Shown here: positions 9,676 through 19,292 of the stretch, piece by piece | Layout of the letters: the number at the start of each line of letters is the position of its first letter | Numbering within the stretch: the first letter of the stretch is position 1 | Assembly: GCA_023101725.1 (NCBI GenBank) | Contig: JALJCO010003968.1 | Coordinates: 2,275,001 to 2,339,000 of the forward strand | DNA: 64,000 nt | Reading direction: 5' to 3' | Origin: Atherinomorus stipes | Taxonomy: Eukaryota; Chordata; Actinopteri; Atheriniformes; Atherinidae | Notes under the pieces: model-generated | The model's input: only the letters and a program-made list of their open reading frames with translations | What the model was told of the DNA's origin: nothing | Databases searched by the model: none | Position numbers and translations under genes: made by a program

Positions 9676-11402
9676 GGATTTTCTTACAGGAGCGGAGTTC
9701 ACCATTTACACCGATAATAATCCCCTGGCCCATCTGCAGACGGCGCACCTTGGAGCGGTAGAACAACGCTGGGTGGCACAACTGGCCTCCTTTAACTACA
9801 CCGTGAAGTACCGCTCAGGTAAAAGTAACATCAATGCTGATGTACTGTCTCGCTTTCCTGTCCCAGCAAAGCCGGGTGCAGCACTACTGGAAGTGCAAGA
9901 TGGAGAACCAGCAACTACAGCGGCCATTGAAATGATGCCTGAGGCTGGATGGAAGGAAGCCCAAGACCTGGACCCAGACATCCGGGTCATCAAGGAGTGT
10001 GTTTCGAGGAGGAGTTTTCCAGCTCGCTCTGTTCGACTAGCCCTCTCCAGCAGGGCCCAAAGACTACTCCAGCAGTGGAAGAGGTTGATGGTGAGAGATG
10101 GCTTACTATATCGGACGTTTATTAACAGAGTAACCCATGAGGAGCACCATCAGCTTGTGTGTCCGAGTTCCAGGTGTGAGGATGTCTGGAAAAAGACTCA
10201 TGAGGCTGGAGCCCACTTTGGTGCTGATAAGACACTTGCTCGGATCCGGCAGCAGTTTTACTGGCCTGGCATGGAGGGGAGGTACGGGCGCTTCATGAAA
10301 AATGTGTTGCGTGTGGACTGCAAAAGAGCCGTATCGAGCCTAGAGCCCCGCTTCACCCGATTAAAGCCACCTACCCACTCGAGATCATCAGCTTAGATTT
10401 TATAACCTTGGGCCGGCCAGCAGATGCGTACCAAAATATCCTTGTTGCTACAGACCAGTTCACTCGTTTTGCATGGGCTATACCTACCCTTGACCAAACG
10501 GCACAAACAACGGTGAAAATGCTGTGGAAGCATATAATACAGCAGTTTGGTTGTCCTGCACGCTTCCATTCTGATCGGGGCCCAAACTTTGAGTCTGCTT
10601 TGATGCAACAACTTTGTGACCTGTACGGCATAACTAAAAGCAGAACCACGGCCTATCATCCTGCAGGCAATGGCAGTGCTGAGCGCTTCAATCAGACCTT
10701 GTTAAATATGCTTCGTACACTAGAGGGAGGAGAAGCAGCGCAGTTGGCAAAATTATTTACCGGAGCTGGTCCATGCCTATAATAACACAGTGCATAGTGC
10801 CACAGGTTATGCCCCTTCATTTTTAATGTTTGGTAGACATTTGCGGCTCCCCGTAGATATAGGGCTAGGTTTAAACCCCCAGCCGGCACGATTCGATTTG
10901 ACTGGTTGGGTGAAAGACCACCATAACAAACTTTCTTGCGCTTACCGCGTCGCCCAGCAGAAAGCAGCCGATGCAGCCTCCCAACACAAACGTCAGTTTG
11001 ATAAGAAAGCTAAAGCCTTGCCTCTGGTACCTGGTGAACGTGTGTGGTTGCGGAACAGACGGGAGAGAGGGGAGGGGTAAGTTAAGTCCCTGGTGGGACC
11101 CTGAACCCCATGTAATTTTGAACTGTGTGGGGGACACGGGTGTGGTGTATAATGTGCGTCCTGAGAAGGGTGGTCGTGAACAGACGGTGCACCGGAACGC
11201 TCTGAAGTTATGTACTGCACCTGTAACGGAACTTGAGCCACCACCCAGAGAACTGCCCTCTCCAACATCTGAACCAGAGCTGCCTGTGTTTTATGGGTTC
11301 TTGCCAGCTGCACCAGAGCAGCAGCTGGAAGTTCCTCAAAACTTGCCCCGTCGCTCGACTCGAGCAAACTTTGGCCAACAACCATCTCGTTACCGAGACT
11401 AA
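9671..11402 (+). pseudogene. pol: retrotransposon Pol, 3' part: end of RNase H and integrase, split over frames
   Basis: The reading moves through four frame segments: about 9671-10320, 10321-10735, 10742-11080 and about 11070-11402. The integrase N-terminal zinc-binding region has the His pair (HEAGAH), but the first Cys of the Cys pair reads Arg at about 10309-10311. The catalytic core shows Asp (10396-10398), Asp (10573-10575) and Glu (10681-10683); the last two have 35 residues between them, the classical DD35E spacing. The C-terminal tail (PEKGGREQTVHRNALKL) fits a gypsy integrase tail with no chromodomain. Breaks lie near 10320, in 10725-10742 and in a G-rich run at about 11066-11080. 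They may be true decay or base-calling errors. Confidence 0.88.
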
Positions 11403-11432
11403 GCTGTTTGTGTTGCAGGGACTGGCAATCAC

Positions 11433-11446
11433 AAAATGTGGGGGGG
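11433..11446 (+). other. polypurine tract
   Basis: AAAATGTGGGGGG directly precedes the TG that opens the 3' LTR. Its purine-rich composition and position match the plus-strand priming site of LTR retrotransposons. Confidence 0.7.
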
Positions 11447-12465
11447 TGTGATGCAGCCTAAGGGGAGGACATGATTGTTTTTCTTTGCATGGTTTGGTTT
11501 GTATTTTCTTGTGTTTGTTGCATTTGAGTCCTGCCTCCTCAGCGGTTGGCATGGCAACCCTCACGTGACTGTGCTGCCCAATCCCCTGTTTGCCAATCAG
11601 TGCACCTGTGCTACGGCGGCAACAGGGATGAGACTTAAGGGGTTTCACAACAAGTGGCAGACGCGCTGCGTTTTGGGAAGGCCTGGGAGCAGTAACCACC
11701 ACAGGATCCAGCTGGCAGCCGACCGCCGGACAGAGCACCACGACGCGGAAGACACTCAGCGGCAGGGGAAACCCTGCCTTGGCTGTGAGTAGTCTGTACT
11801 TGGGAAGCAGTGGTGCTCGTTAGACAGGAGCCTTGGGCTCGAGGGCGTGTCGTGGCTTTGCTCGGGCTGGCTGTGTGTGTGTGTCTCTCCAGCAGGACGG
11901 GCAGGCCGAGACCGGGAGGAGCGGGCCGGGCGTGGAGACGGGAGCAGGCGTGGAGGCTGGAGGAAGCCGTAAGCGGCACCGCGAGCTGAACACGAGAAGC
12001 GGCAGGGGTAAAACCCTGCCCCGCCTGTAAGTGAGCATTGCGGTGCTGTGGGGATAATAGCCCTCGGACGATATCCGGTGTGTCACTTGGTTTGCTGCGT
12101 AGCTGGCTCGTTTCGTTGTGTGCCTTAGGTGAGGACGGCGGGAGTCAACCCGAGGAGGAGCATCCTCAAGACGCCATCCCGACCAGCTCGCACCTGACCC
12201 GACAGCTTCCCTCCCCCTCAGCAGTTATTTTATTTTTTTTATTCTTGAAACTTTTTATTCTTTACAGCCCGGGTTTTTAAAGTTTTTTACTTTTGGTCTT
12301 AGGACTTTTTACTTTTCTTTTTAAAATAAATTGTTAAACTTTTAGCTGCCTGTGTTCCTCCTTTTTTTGGTCACACCCTTTTTGTTGCTCTCATTTAACA
12401 ATTTAAATAGTCGGCCAAATAATTTCATCTTCAACATTGACAATAGTACACAAAACCCCCTTACA
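11447..12465 (+). repeat. 3' LTR
   Basis: The repeat is 1019 bp, starting TGTGATGCAG and ending CTTACA. The polyadenylation signal is at 12325-12330. It is followed by TTCA, matching the four bases before the 5' LTR. It matches the 5' LTR except for three one-base homopolymer length differences that I could see. Confidence 0.95.
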
Positions 12466-12469
12466 TTCA

Positions 12470-12764
12470 CGTCACATGTTCGCTCCTTATATTCATCAGA
12501 GTCCAGCCCTTTTACTCCGCGGATCCTCTCCATCAACCATGCCGTTACGTTTTTCTCTGTTGGGACATCACTTCCTTCACTTGGTCTGTCCTGATAAAAC
12601 TTTGTTTTGGCTTTGACGTTTGCCTCGTGAACCCGCTTACAGACGGGTCTAACTCTCGTGCGTATTCTCGCGACAAACAAAAGTTGGGGATAAAAAGAGG
12701 TTAAAATGAGCTCATTAAATTTCCGTCCCACCCAACTAGAATTAAAAATTCATTTGAAGATAAT
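12470..12764 (-). other. insertion-site flank with an open minus-strand frame, origin unknown
   Basis: On the minus strand about 88 codons from 12731 to the LTR border are free of stops and have a balanced, charged composition. Beyond the LTR element the minus-strand reading of the left flank (5549 downward) also stays open for tens of codons in the matching register. The retrotransposon may therefore have split an older reading frame, perhaps of another transposon. I do not recognise the peptide. Confidence 0.3.
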
Positions 12765-13393
12765 TTAAAGGGACACTGTGTAATCAGGAGCAGCTCCCTC
12801 GTACTTTTCATGCTGCATTCGCGTGAAACCGGGCAGACCGACATCCGCTGCATGTAAAGTTATCACCGGCCTCTATGTGAAGACGTGGTCCGTCAGTTAC
12901 AGTGATATCAGTCCACATCTGTTCGGTTGTCATGGCGATGTCGTATTGTTTTCCCTGACCCATGTTTTACCGTCTTTCGCTCGGCTTTATTGATTAAAAT
13001 GACATCTGGTTTGTTACCAACGGCCGTCTGCCCGACTGCACGTGAACCCAGCGTCAGTGAGACGCTAGTCTCTCCCCCTCTGCAGCGCGGTGACTTTTCA
13101 AAGGCATTACCTCGAACTGAGCTGAAAACTCTGGTGCGTCCGGTGAGTTTCTGTGTTTTCCTACCGTCACGCTTCTCCCGAACGCAAAAACATGGCGATA
13201 CGACATGGCAGCCTCCACCGAGACGACCCGCTCGATGTATAAATGAATGATACGAACGGCAAATTTAGAACTTAGAGGAGCACTTCAGTTTGTTGATGGG
13301 AGTGATTACTGATTAATGAAAAAAAACACTTTTGAACCAAATAATCAGTTTTTGTGAATAAAACACAGGAGAACTTACACAATATCCCTTTAA
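12765..13393 (-). mobile_element. TTAA-flanked MITE, family A, copy 2 (inverted relative to copy 1)
   Basis: TTAA lies at 12765-12768 and 13390-13393. The sequence is the reverse complement of 2710-3337 over its whole length, with scattered substitutions. Termini are AGGGACACTGTGTAA (left) and AGGGATATTGTGTAA (right, reverse complement). It has no transposase. The two copies lie about 9.4 kb apart in opposite orientation, on either side of the LTR retrotransposon. Confidence 0.88.
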
Positions 13394-14564
13394 GGAGGAT
13401 TGTTTATGTAAAACACTAGGTTATGACACCTTTAAACTACCACAGTTGTTCTCACGACTGACATGGTTTTAGTTTCTTTTCCTTTTTTTAAAATAAAGTT
13501 TTCCAACTTCACATCTGTTATGTCTGCAGGTGGTAGACTTCTCAAGACCGGTCATGGTGTCAAGACCGCTTTTTTGCAGTCTCGGTCTTGCCACGGCCTC
13601 AGCAGTCTTTGGTTTCGGCCTTGGTCTCGCAATGTCTCGGACTGGCCAAGCAGTCTTGAAGGGATTTGTAACCTATAATTTCCAGGTAGGTACTCTTTTA
13701 AAAAAAATATATATTTTACTATACATCCCTTCAAGAACCAATCAGGTACCAAATAATTAAAATCTCATTTTTATACTAAGCAGCTGAACCCAGTATGGTG
13801 CTTAGGTTCTACAACTTATGAAACATGAGTTTCTCTGTCTTAGTCTCAAGTTGAACTAGTCTTGGTCTTGGTCTTGACACTCTCTGGTCTTGGTAGTGTC
13901 TCCGTCTCGGTTTAGGCGTTTTGACTACAAGTCTAGCAGGTGGTGCTGATATCTATAAGTGATTATTTTACATGTAGAATATTCATTTTTTAAACCATTG
14001 CAGGTTTGTGGACTGTGGGTTTGACATTGGAAACGAAGCTGGAAACGGAGCTGGAAGCTGCGTGCTGAAGTCCAAATACCTGTTTTTCAGATGCTGTCAG
14101 CCTAATGACAGCATGGAGGAGACCAGACCAGCTTTTGATTCTGTTTATCAATATTTTTTGCAATAGCCTATAAACTTGATCCGTGGCAGTGTGTGTGGTT
14201 TGGTTCAGATCTGGAGAAGTGGAGCAGCACGCAGATGAGGCGCAGTTTGTGTCTGATTGATCACCTGCCATCTGCGAATGGCTGCATCTTCCAGCTTTTT
14301 TGGAGTAAACCAGAAAAGCCCGCTGACAGCTGATTTTTTTTTTTTTGTCCATCTTTGATGGGAGTGTATATTAACTTGTAAGCCACTGTAGTTTGGTTTT
14401 AGTGCTACATTTAACAGGATAATGTACCCATCCACCAGAAATACCATCTGAATTACTCTTTAATCTGTTTTTCCCACACAAAATCCACTAGTGTTTATTG
14501 TGCAGTGTGAATTGCTTCACAGTACTATGCTTTCATTAATTAAGTACTGACTGTTTGCATAGCA
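13394..14564. other. gene-free stretch with GGTCTTG-rich repeat material
   Basis: About 13545-13915 contains many irregular copies of GTCTTG/GTCTCG-type units (for example near 13575 and 13860), resembling a degenerate simple repeat or a transposon interior. The short reading frames across it are repeat-derived. The remainder (13920-14564) shows nothing I can name. Confidence 0.4.
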
Positions 14565-14572
14565 ATGTTTGT

Positions 14573-16356
14573 ATGGGATCAAAATCATGCCAGAGACAAT
14601 TTGTGTGTGAAAAAGATTTTTCATGTAAAATAATGTTTTGAAGTTGTATAAAACAAGTCGTGCTTGTAAAAAAAGTTATGAACCCACAGAATCATTTTGT
14701 GGTTGTGTGAGAAACCTTTGTGTGCAGAAATATTATTTGCAAACATGTAGATCAGTTTCGTAGTTGTGTTTTATTTTTCTGTGTGTGAAAATTGAATTTG
14801 TACCTGTAAAAGTTTCGCCACACAAAAATATCTGTACGAGTGCGACACCTAGGGCTCGTGTGCGACACTGCACCTACGAGCTCACAAAACAGAAACTTAC
14901 AACCACAAAACTTTTTTACGGATTGAAGACAAGTCAAAGTCGTGCCACTAACAGCCAATCAGGACACTGCATTCTGGGAAGCCAAACAGCCAATGATGTG
15001 GTGGATTGGTGATGACGTTTATTTTGGGGGACGAAGACGATACCGTTAGCAAAGGCTCTTGGCTGCTAGCAGTCAGAGCGCAGCGGCAGCTACATACTTG
15101 TAGCAAGAGGGAGGCTGTTCAATCCGAAGCCGGCCACTGATCTGATCACTAACAGGCCTGCTGGAGAAGGCGGCTACTGGCAGAAGAACTTGGCCGGTTA
15201 TTTTGGTGTTGATCGCCGCAGCTTATTGAATCGTATATTGTACTGGACGTGTGTTAGCTTTGAAAAGGCTAACGACTAGCACATCTTGGCTGGTCCCACT
15301 GGAAGCTGGCAACCATTTAAAGCTGAGTCGTATAATGCTGTGGTTACCGTGTCAAAGCCCCCCTTAAAAATAAAAAAGAAAGAAAGAAAAAGCAAAATCG
15401 TGTTTTACTGGCAGGTTGTGCAGTAAGCTGCCACCACATAGCCTACTGTTTACTTGATTGCTGCAGTCGTAAAAAAAAGAAAGAAAAAGCGACGGCGTTA
15501 GTCTTTTATAAAAGGCATGTGCGGTTATCTGGTTAATAAGGAAAGTAATGTAAAATTCTTTGTGTTCCTGTCACTCATGTGAATAGCCAGAGCTACCTAG
15601 AACATTTTCAGTTTCAATGGGCTCGACTTCCAGGGAGTCCACATAGCCTATCTGTGCCAGCCCGTCCAGATCAAACGCGATGTCGGTGTTAAAAACACGT
15701 TTGATGCCCAAAGTGGGACGCTGGGCCACATAAAATCAGACACAATAGGCTATAGAAAATCTTAAAGAACCACTTTCTAACTACCAGGCCGATCAGATTC
15801 TGATCATCATTGTTGACACATCATTTGTGAACATTCCTACATTATTTTACAGCCTAAATAAAAGGACTAAATTGTATATGACGCACGTTTATTTATTTTG
15901 CATATATTTTCAATTAACACGTTTACTCCTTATTTCACATTGGTATGTAAGTTAAACGTTTTATTTACATTAGCCTACCAAACTTCTAATTTCTGATATT
16001 CACTCGTGTGTCTCTGGGATTCACTAATGACGCAGGGATTCCCCGACATCGACACAGTCACTGCTTAAAGCATTGTGACTTCCGCAGACACTGGAGGCAG
16101 GGGATGGCTTCATCTAGCTATTTGCATGTGTGGCAGTTGACAGTCCTGTCACTATGCCTCCGACTGATCATGTGCGCTGGCTACTTGGCCACAGGGATGT
16201 CCCTTTGGCTCAATGGTCAGCGCTCATGGCTTTCACCCGGGAGTCTGGGGTTCAAAGCCCGCCCGGGCCCTCTGTTGCGTACCTTGCCACACATGAAGCC
16301 CTGGTGCTTCCATAAAAATTACGCACAAGGCTCGGCTGCGTTTCTCTTTTATTAAG
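14573..16356 (+). repeat. left inverted arm of the giant foldback element
   Basis: Its reverse complement matches 17672-19284. Differences noticed include an extra AGCCTA near 15645, single substitutions, and the 163-bp insertion at 16129-16291. Short frames in it (for example 14764-15012) recur exactly in the other arm and look non-coding. Confidence 0.88.
16125..16295 (+). mobile_element. 163-bp TG...CA insertion with 4-bp target duplication and tRNA-Glu-like core
   Basis: CATG at 16125-16128 is repeated at 16292-16295. The insert (16129-16291) begins TGTGGCA and ends TGCCACA, a perfect 7-bp inverted repeat. The right arm of the surrounding foldback has a single CATG at the same place (17733-17736), an empty site. 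Inside is a tRNA-like segment with an A box TGGCTCAATGG (16206-16216), a B box GGTTCAAAGCC (16249-16259) and a loop whose middle reads TTC (16232-16234). TG...CA ends with a 4-bp duplication fit a tiny LTR-type (TRIM-like) element or a Ginger-type DNA transposon; a plain SINE would not have these ends. Confidence 0.75.
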
Positions 16357-17671
16357 AGAAAAGCAGTTTGTCAGGTATGTTCAGTTTTAGACACAGATAT
16401 TTTCTTTATCCATTTCTTTGTCATTGAAATGCAACTAAGGTTGTTTTTATTTTTTTCCAAACATTGATAAAGCTGGAGTTCACATGATTGTCTGTGTCTC
16501 ATTCATTCACAACTGATCAGTAAACATAAACAACTGATCAATTATCCAGAGTCTAAGGTGTCAGCTGGAATCTCAGATAGGTTATCTAATTTTTAGTTTA
16601 TTTTGTTCATTAAACGGATTTTTTTTATTCAATGATAAATGTTACTATAATACAATGTTGTTTTAATGTCTTTTTTTTCAACTTTGAAAAGCAAGAGGTC
16701 GATTCATGATAGATTTAACATAAACCAAAAATCAACATTATTTCAAGAAAGGGAAGCCATCGCCAGCAGGTAGTACTGAATAAAAACAATAAGAACTTTA
16801 TTAAAGAAATAAACATGGTACTAAAGTAATATAAGTGGAAAAATAGGCTCAATAAATGCTCAAATAAAAGAACTAAAATGCAAAAAGGCGCTTGTGATGG
16901 CTGGCGCCTTCACTGGCTGTGGATGTATCCCGGTCCGTGGCGGCCGCACTCCTCTTGGGGTCCACAACTGTCCTCCGACTCCCGAGCCATGTTTCTCCAC
17001 CGCCACCATCCCCTGAGCCCCCAGCCAGGGGGATCAGACGTCCTCCGCCAACCTGTCCTGCTCCCCTGTCTCTCTCTCGGGACTCTGTAAATTTCCCGTA
17101 TTTTAATAACAGCCTATTTGAAGAAAAAAAAATCCTCTGCTTTTCCAAACTGACTTCACCAGCTTCAGGAGAACCGTCACCTGCAGGAGCCTGGAACAGT
17201 GTGGTGAAACGCATCCACTAAAAAACACGTTGTCCTCATTATTTATGAAGTTTATGATATCTGTAAAGCCTTTAAGCCCGATTGACACCACGTGCGCGTG
17301 CGTGCGTCGTGGTCCGTCAACTTATGCCGGTAGGGTTTTTCTGTGTGATGCGTTAACAGCAGACCACTGCGCGCTTCTGGGTTTCAACATTGTTCATGTA
17401 AAACAATCCTCTGCATTCTGAAGGTGTGATGCTTGTAGGAGCCATAAATAGCGTTTTGGTGTTTGATGATTATTTTAATTTTGGTTGTCATGGTGACGTC
17501 TGGCATGGGTGACGTGGTGGTAATCAGTGACACGCATTGAGCTGTCACTGTCACACGGGAGAGAGAGGAGGGCTGGGTAGCAAGCATTTTTTTATCCCTA
17601 CACAAAGCTTGTGGGCGTTAAGTGTGCTGTAATGAAACAGTTTGTCCCGCATCAGGTGAGCTATAAAGCGC
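16357..17671. other. spacer of the giant foldback element
   Basis: The spacer is about 1.3 kb. It includes a G/C-richer block at about 16880-17220 with overlapping 100-113-codon frames on both strands, which look like composition effects. A TGACGT-containing segment lies near 17490-17515. No recognisable transposase or exon was found. Confidence 0.5.
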
Positions 17672-19284
17672 CTTAATAAAAGAGAAACGCAGCCGAGCCT
17701 TGTGCGTCATTCTTATGGAAGCACCAGGGCTTCATGCAAATAGCTAGATGAAGCCATCCCCTGCCTCCAGTGTCTGTGGAAGTCACAATGCTTAAAGCAG
17801 TGACTGTGTCGATGTCGGGGAATCCCTGCGTCATTAGTGAATCCCAGAGACACACGAGTGAATATCAGAAATTAGAAGTTTGGTAGGCTAATGTAAATAA
17901 AACGTTTAACTTACATACCAATGTGAAATAAGGAGTAAATGTGTTAATTGAAAATATATGCAAAATAAATAAACGTGCGTCATATACAATTTAGTCCTTT
18001 TATTTAGGCTGTAAAATAATGTAGGAATGTTCACAAATGATGTGTCAACAATGATGATCAGAATCTGATCGGCCTGGTAGTTAGAAAGTGGTTCTTTAAG
18101 ATTTTCTATAGCCTATTGTGTCTGATTTTGTGGCCCAGCGTCCCACTTTGGGCATCAAACGTGTTTTTAACACCGACATCGCGTTTGATCCGGACGGGCT
18201 GGCACAGATATGTGGACTCCCTGGAAGTCGAGCCCATTGAAACTGAAAATGTTCTAGGTAGCTCTGGCTATTCACATGAGTGACAGGAACACAAAGAATT
18301 TTACATTACTTTCCTTATTAACCAGATAACCGCACATGCCTTTTATAAAAGACTAACGCCGTCGCTTTTTCTTTCTTTTTTTTTTACGACTGCAGCAATC
18401 AAGTAAACAGTAGGCTATGTGGTGGCAGCTTACTGCACAACCTGCCAGTAAAACACGATTTTGCTTTTTCTTTCTTTCTTTTTTATTTTTAAGGGGGCTT
18501 TGACACGGTAACCACAGTATTATACGACTCAGCTTTAAATGGTTGCCAGCTTCCAGTGGGACCAGCCAAGATGTGCTAGTCGTTAGCCTTTTCAAAGCTA
18601 ACACACGTCCAGTACAATATACGATTCAATAAGCTGCGGCGATCAACACCAAAATAACCGGCCAAGTTCTTCTGCCAGTAGCCGCCTTCTCCAGCAGGCC
18701 TGTTAGTGATCAGATCAGTGGCCGACTTCGGATTGAACAGCCTCCCTCTTGCTACAAGTATGTAGCTGCCGCTGCGCTCTGACTGCTAGCAGCCAAGAGC
18801 CTTTGCTAACGGTATCGTCTTCGTCCCCCAAAATAAACGTCATCACCAATCCACCACATCATTGGCTGTTTGGCTTCCCAGAATGCAGTGTCCTGATTGG
18901 CTGTTAGTGGCACGACTTTGACTTGTCTTCAATCCGTAAAAAAGTTTTGTGGTTGTAAGTTTCTGTTTTGTGAGCTCGTAGGTGCAGTGTCGCACACGAG
19001 CCCTAGGTGTCGCACTCGTACAGATATTTTTGTGTGGCGAAACTTTTACAGGTACAAATTCAATTTTCACACACAGAAAAATAAAACACAACTACGAAAC
19101 TGATCTACATGTTTGCAAATAATATTTCTGCACACAAAGGTTTCTCACACAACCACAAAATGATTCTGTGGGTTCATAACTTTTTTTTTACAAGCACGAC
19201 TTGTTTTATACAACTTCAAAACATTATTTTACATGAAAAATCTTTTTCACACACAAATTGTCTCTGGCATGATTTTGATCCCAT
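17672..19284 (-). repeat. right inverted arm of the giant foldback element
   Basis: This is the reverse complement of 14573-16356 without the 163-bp insertion. It ends GATCCCAT at 19284, followed by the ATGTTTGT target duplication. Confidence 0.88.
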
Positions 19285-19292
19285 ATGTTTGT

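Larger units (their letters stand above)
5550..12469 (+). mobile_element. full-length Ty3/gypsy-type LTR retrotransposon with 4-bp target duplication
   Basis: The parts, in order, are: target site TTCA (5550-5553), 5' LTR (5554-6573), primer-binding region, gag (6617-7525), a pro-pol region with protease, reverse transcriptase, RNase H and integrase, a purine tract (11433-11446), 3' LTR (11447-12465) and TTCA again (12466-12469). The integrase lies after RNase H, which is the Ty3/gypsy order. No env-like frame follows integrase and no chromodomain was recognised. Pol is in one piece through RT but is then split over several frames, so this copy looks non-functional as read. The LTRs are nearly identical, so the insertion is recent. 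Confidence 0.95.
14565..19292. mobile_element. giant foldback transposon-like element with 8-bp target duplication
   Basis: The direct repeat ATGTTTGT lies at 14565-14572 and 19285-19292. Between them the element starts ATGGGATCAAAATCATG and ends with its exact reverse complement. The inverted arms are 14573-16356 and 17672-19284, about 1.6 kb each once a 163-bp insertion and its site duplication in the left arm are removed, and nearly identical (I saw roughly one to two differences per 100 bases). The spacer is about 1.3 kb. No transposase was recognised. Very long inverted ends with an 8-10-bp target duplication fit a Mutator-like or other foldback element; an 8-bp duplication also fits hAT, but the ATGGG terminus is not typical of hAT. 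Confidence 0.85.

Noticed and set aside
11080..11446. An env gene downstream of integrase
   Set aside because: Only the integrase tail and a short proline-rich stretch lie before the polypurine tract; there is no signal peptide or membrane segment.
7791..11741. Minus-strand frames of 60-177 codons across gag-pol and the 3' LTR
   Set aside because: They are antisense shadows of the plus-strand retrotransposon genes, with no known domains.
14764..15012. 82-codon frame repeated at 18843-19091
   Set aside because: It is duplicated only because it lies in both inverted arms; no domain or splice support.
16195..16270. Functional tRNA-Glu gene
   Set aside because: Stems contain several mismatches and the unit sits in a mobile insertion; it is tRNA-like, not a credible active tRNA.
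16873..17221. 113- and 100-codon frames on both strands in the foldback spacer
   Set aside because: They overlap antisense, are low in complexity and show no domain; likely a composition effect.
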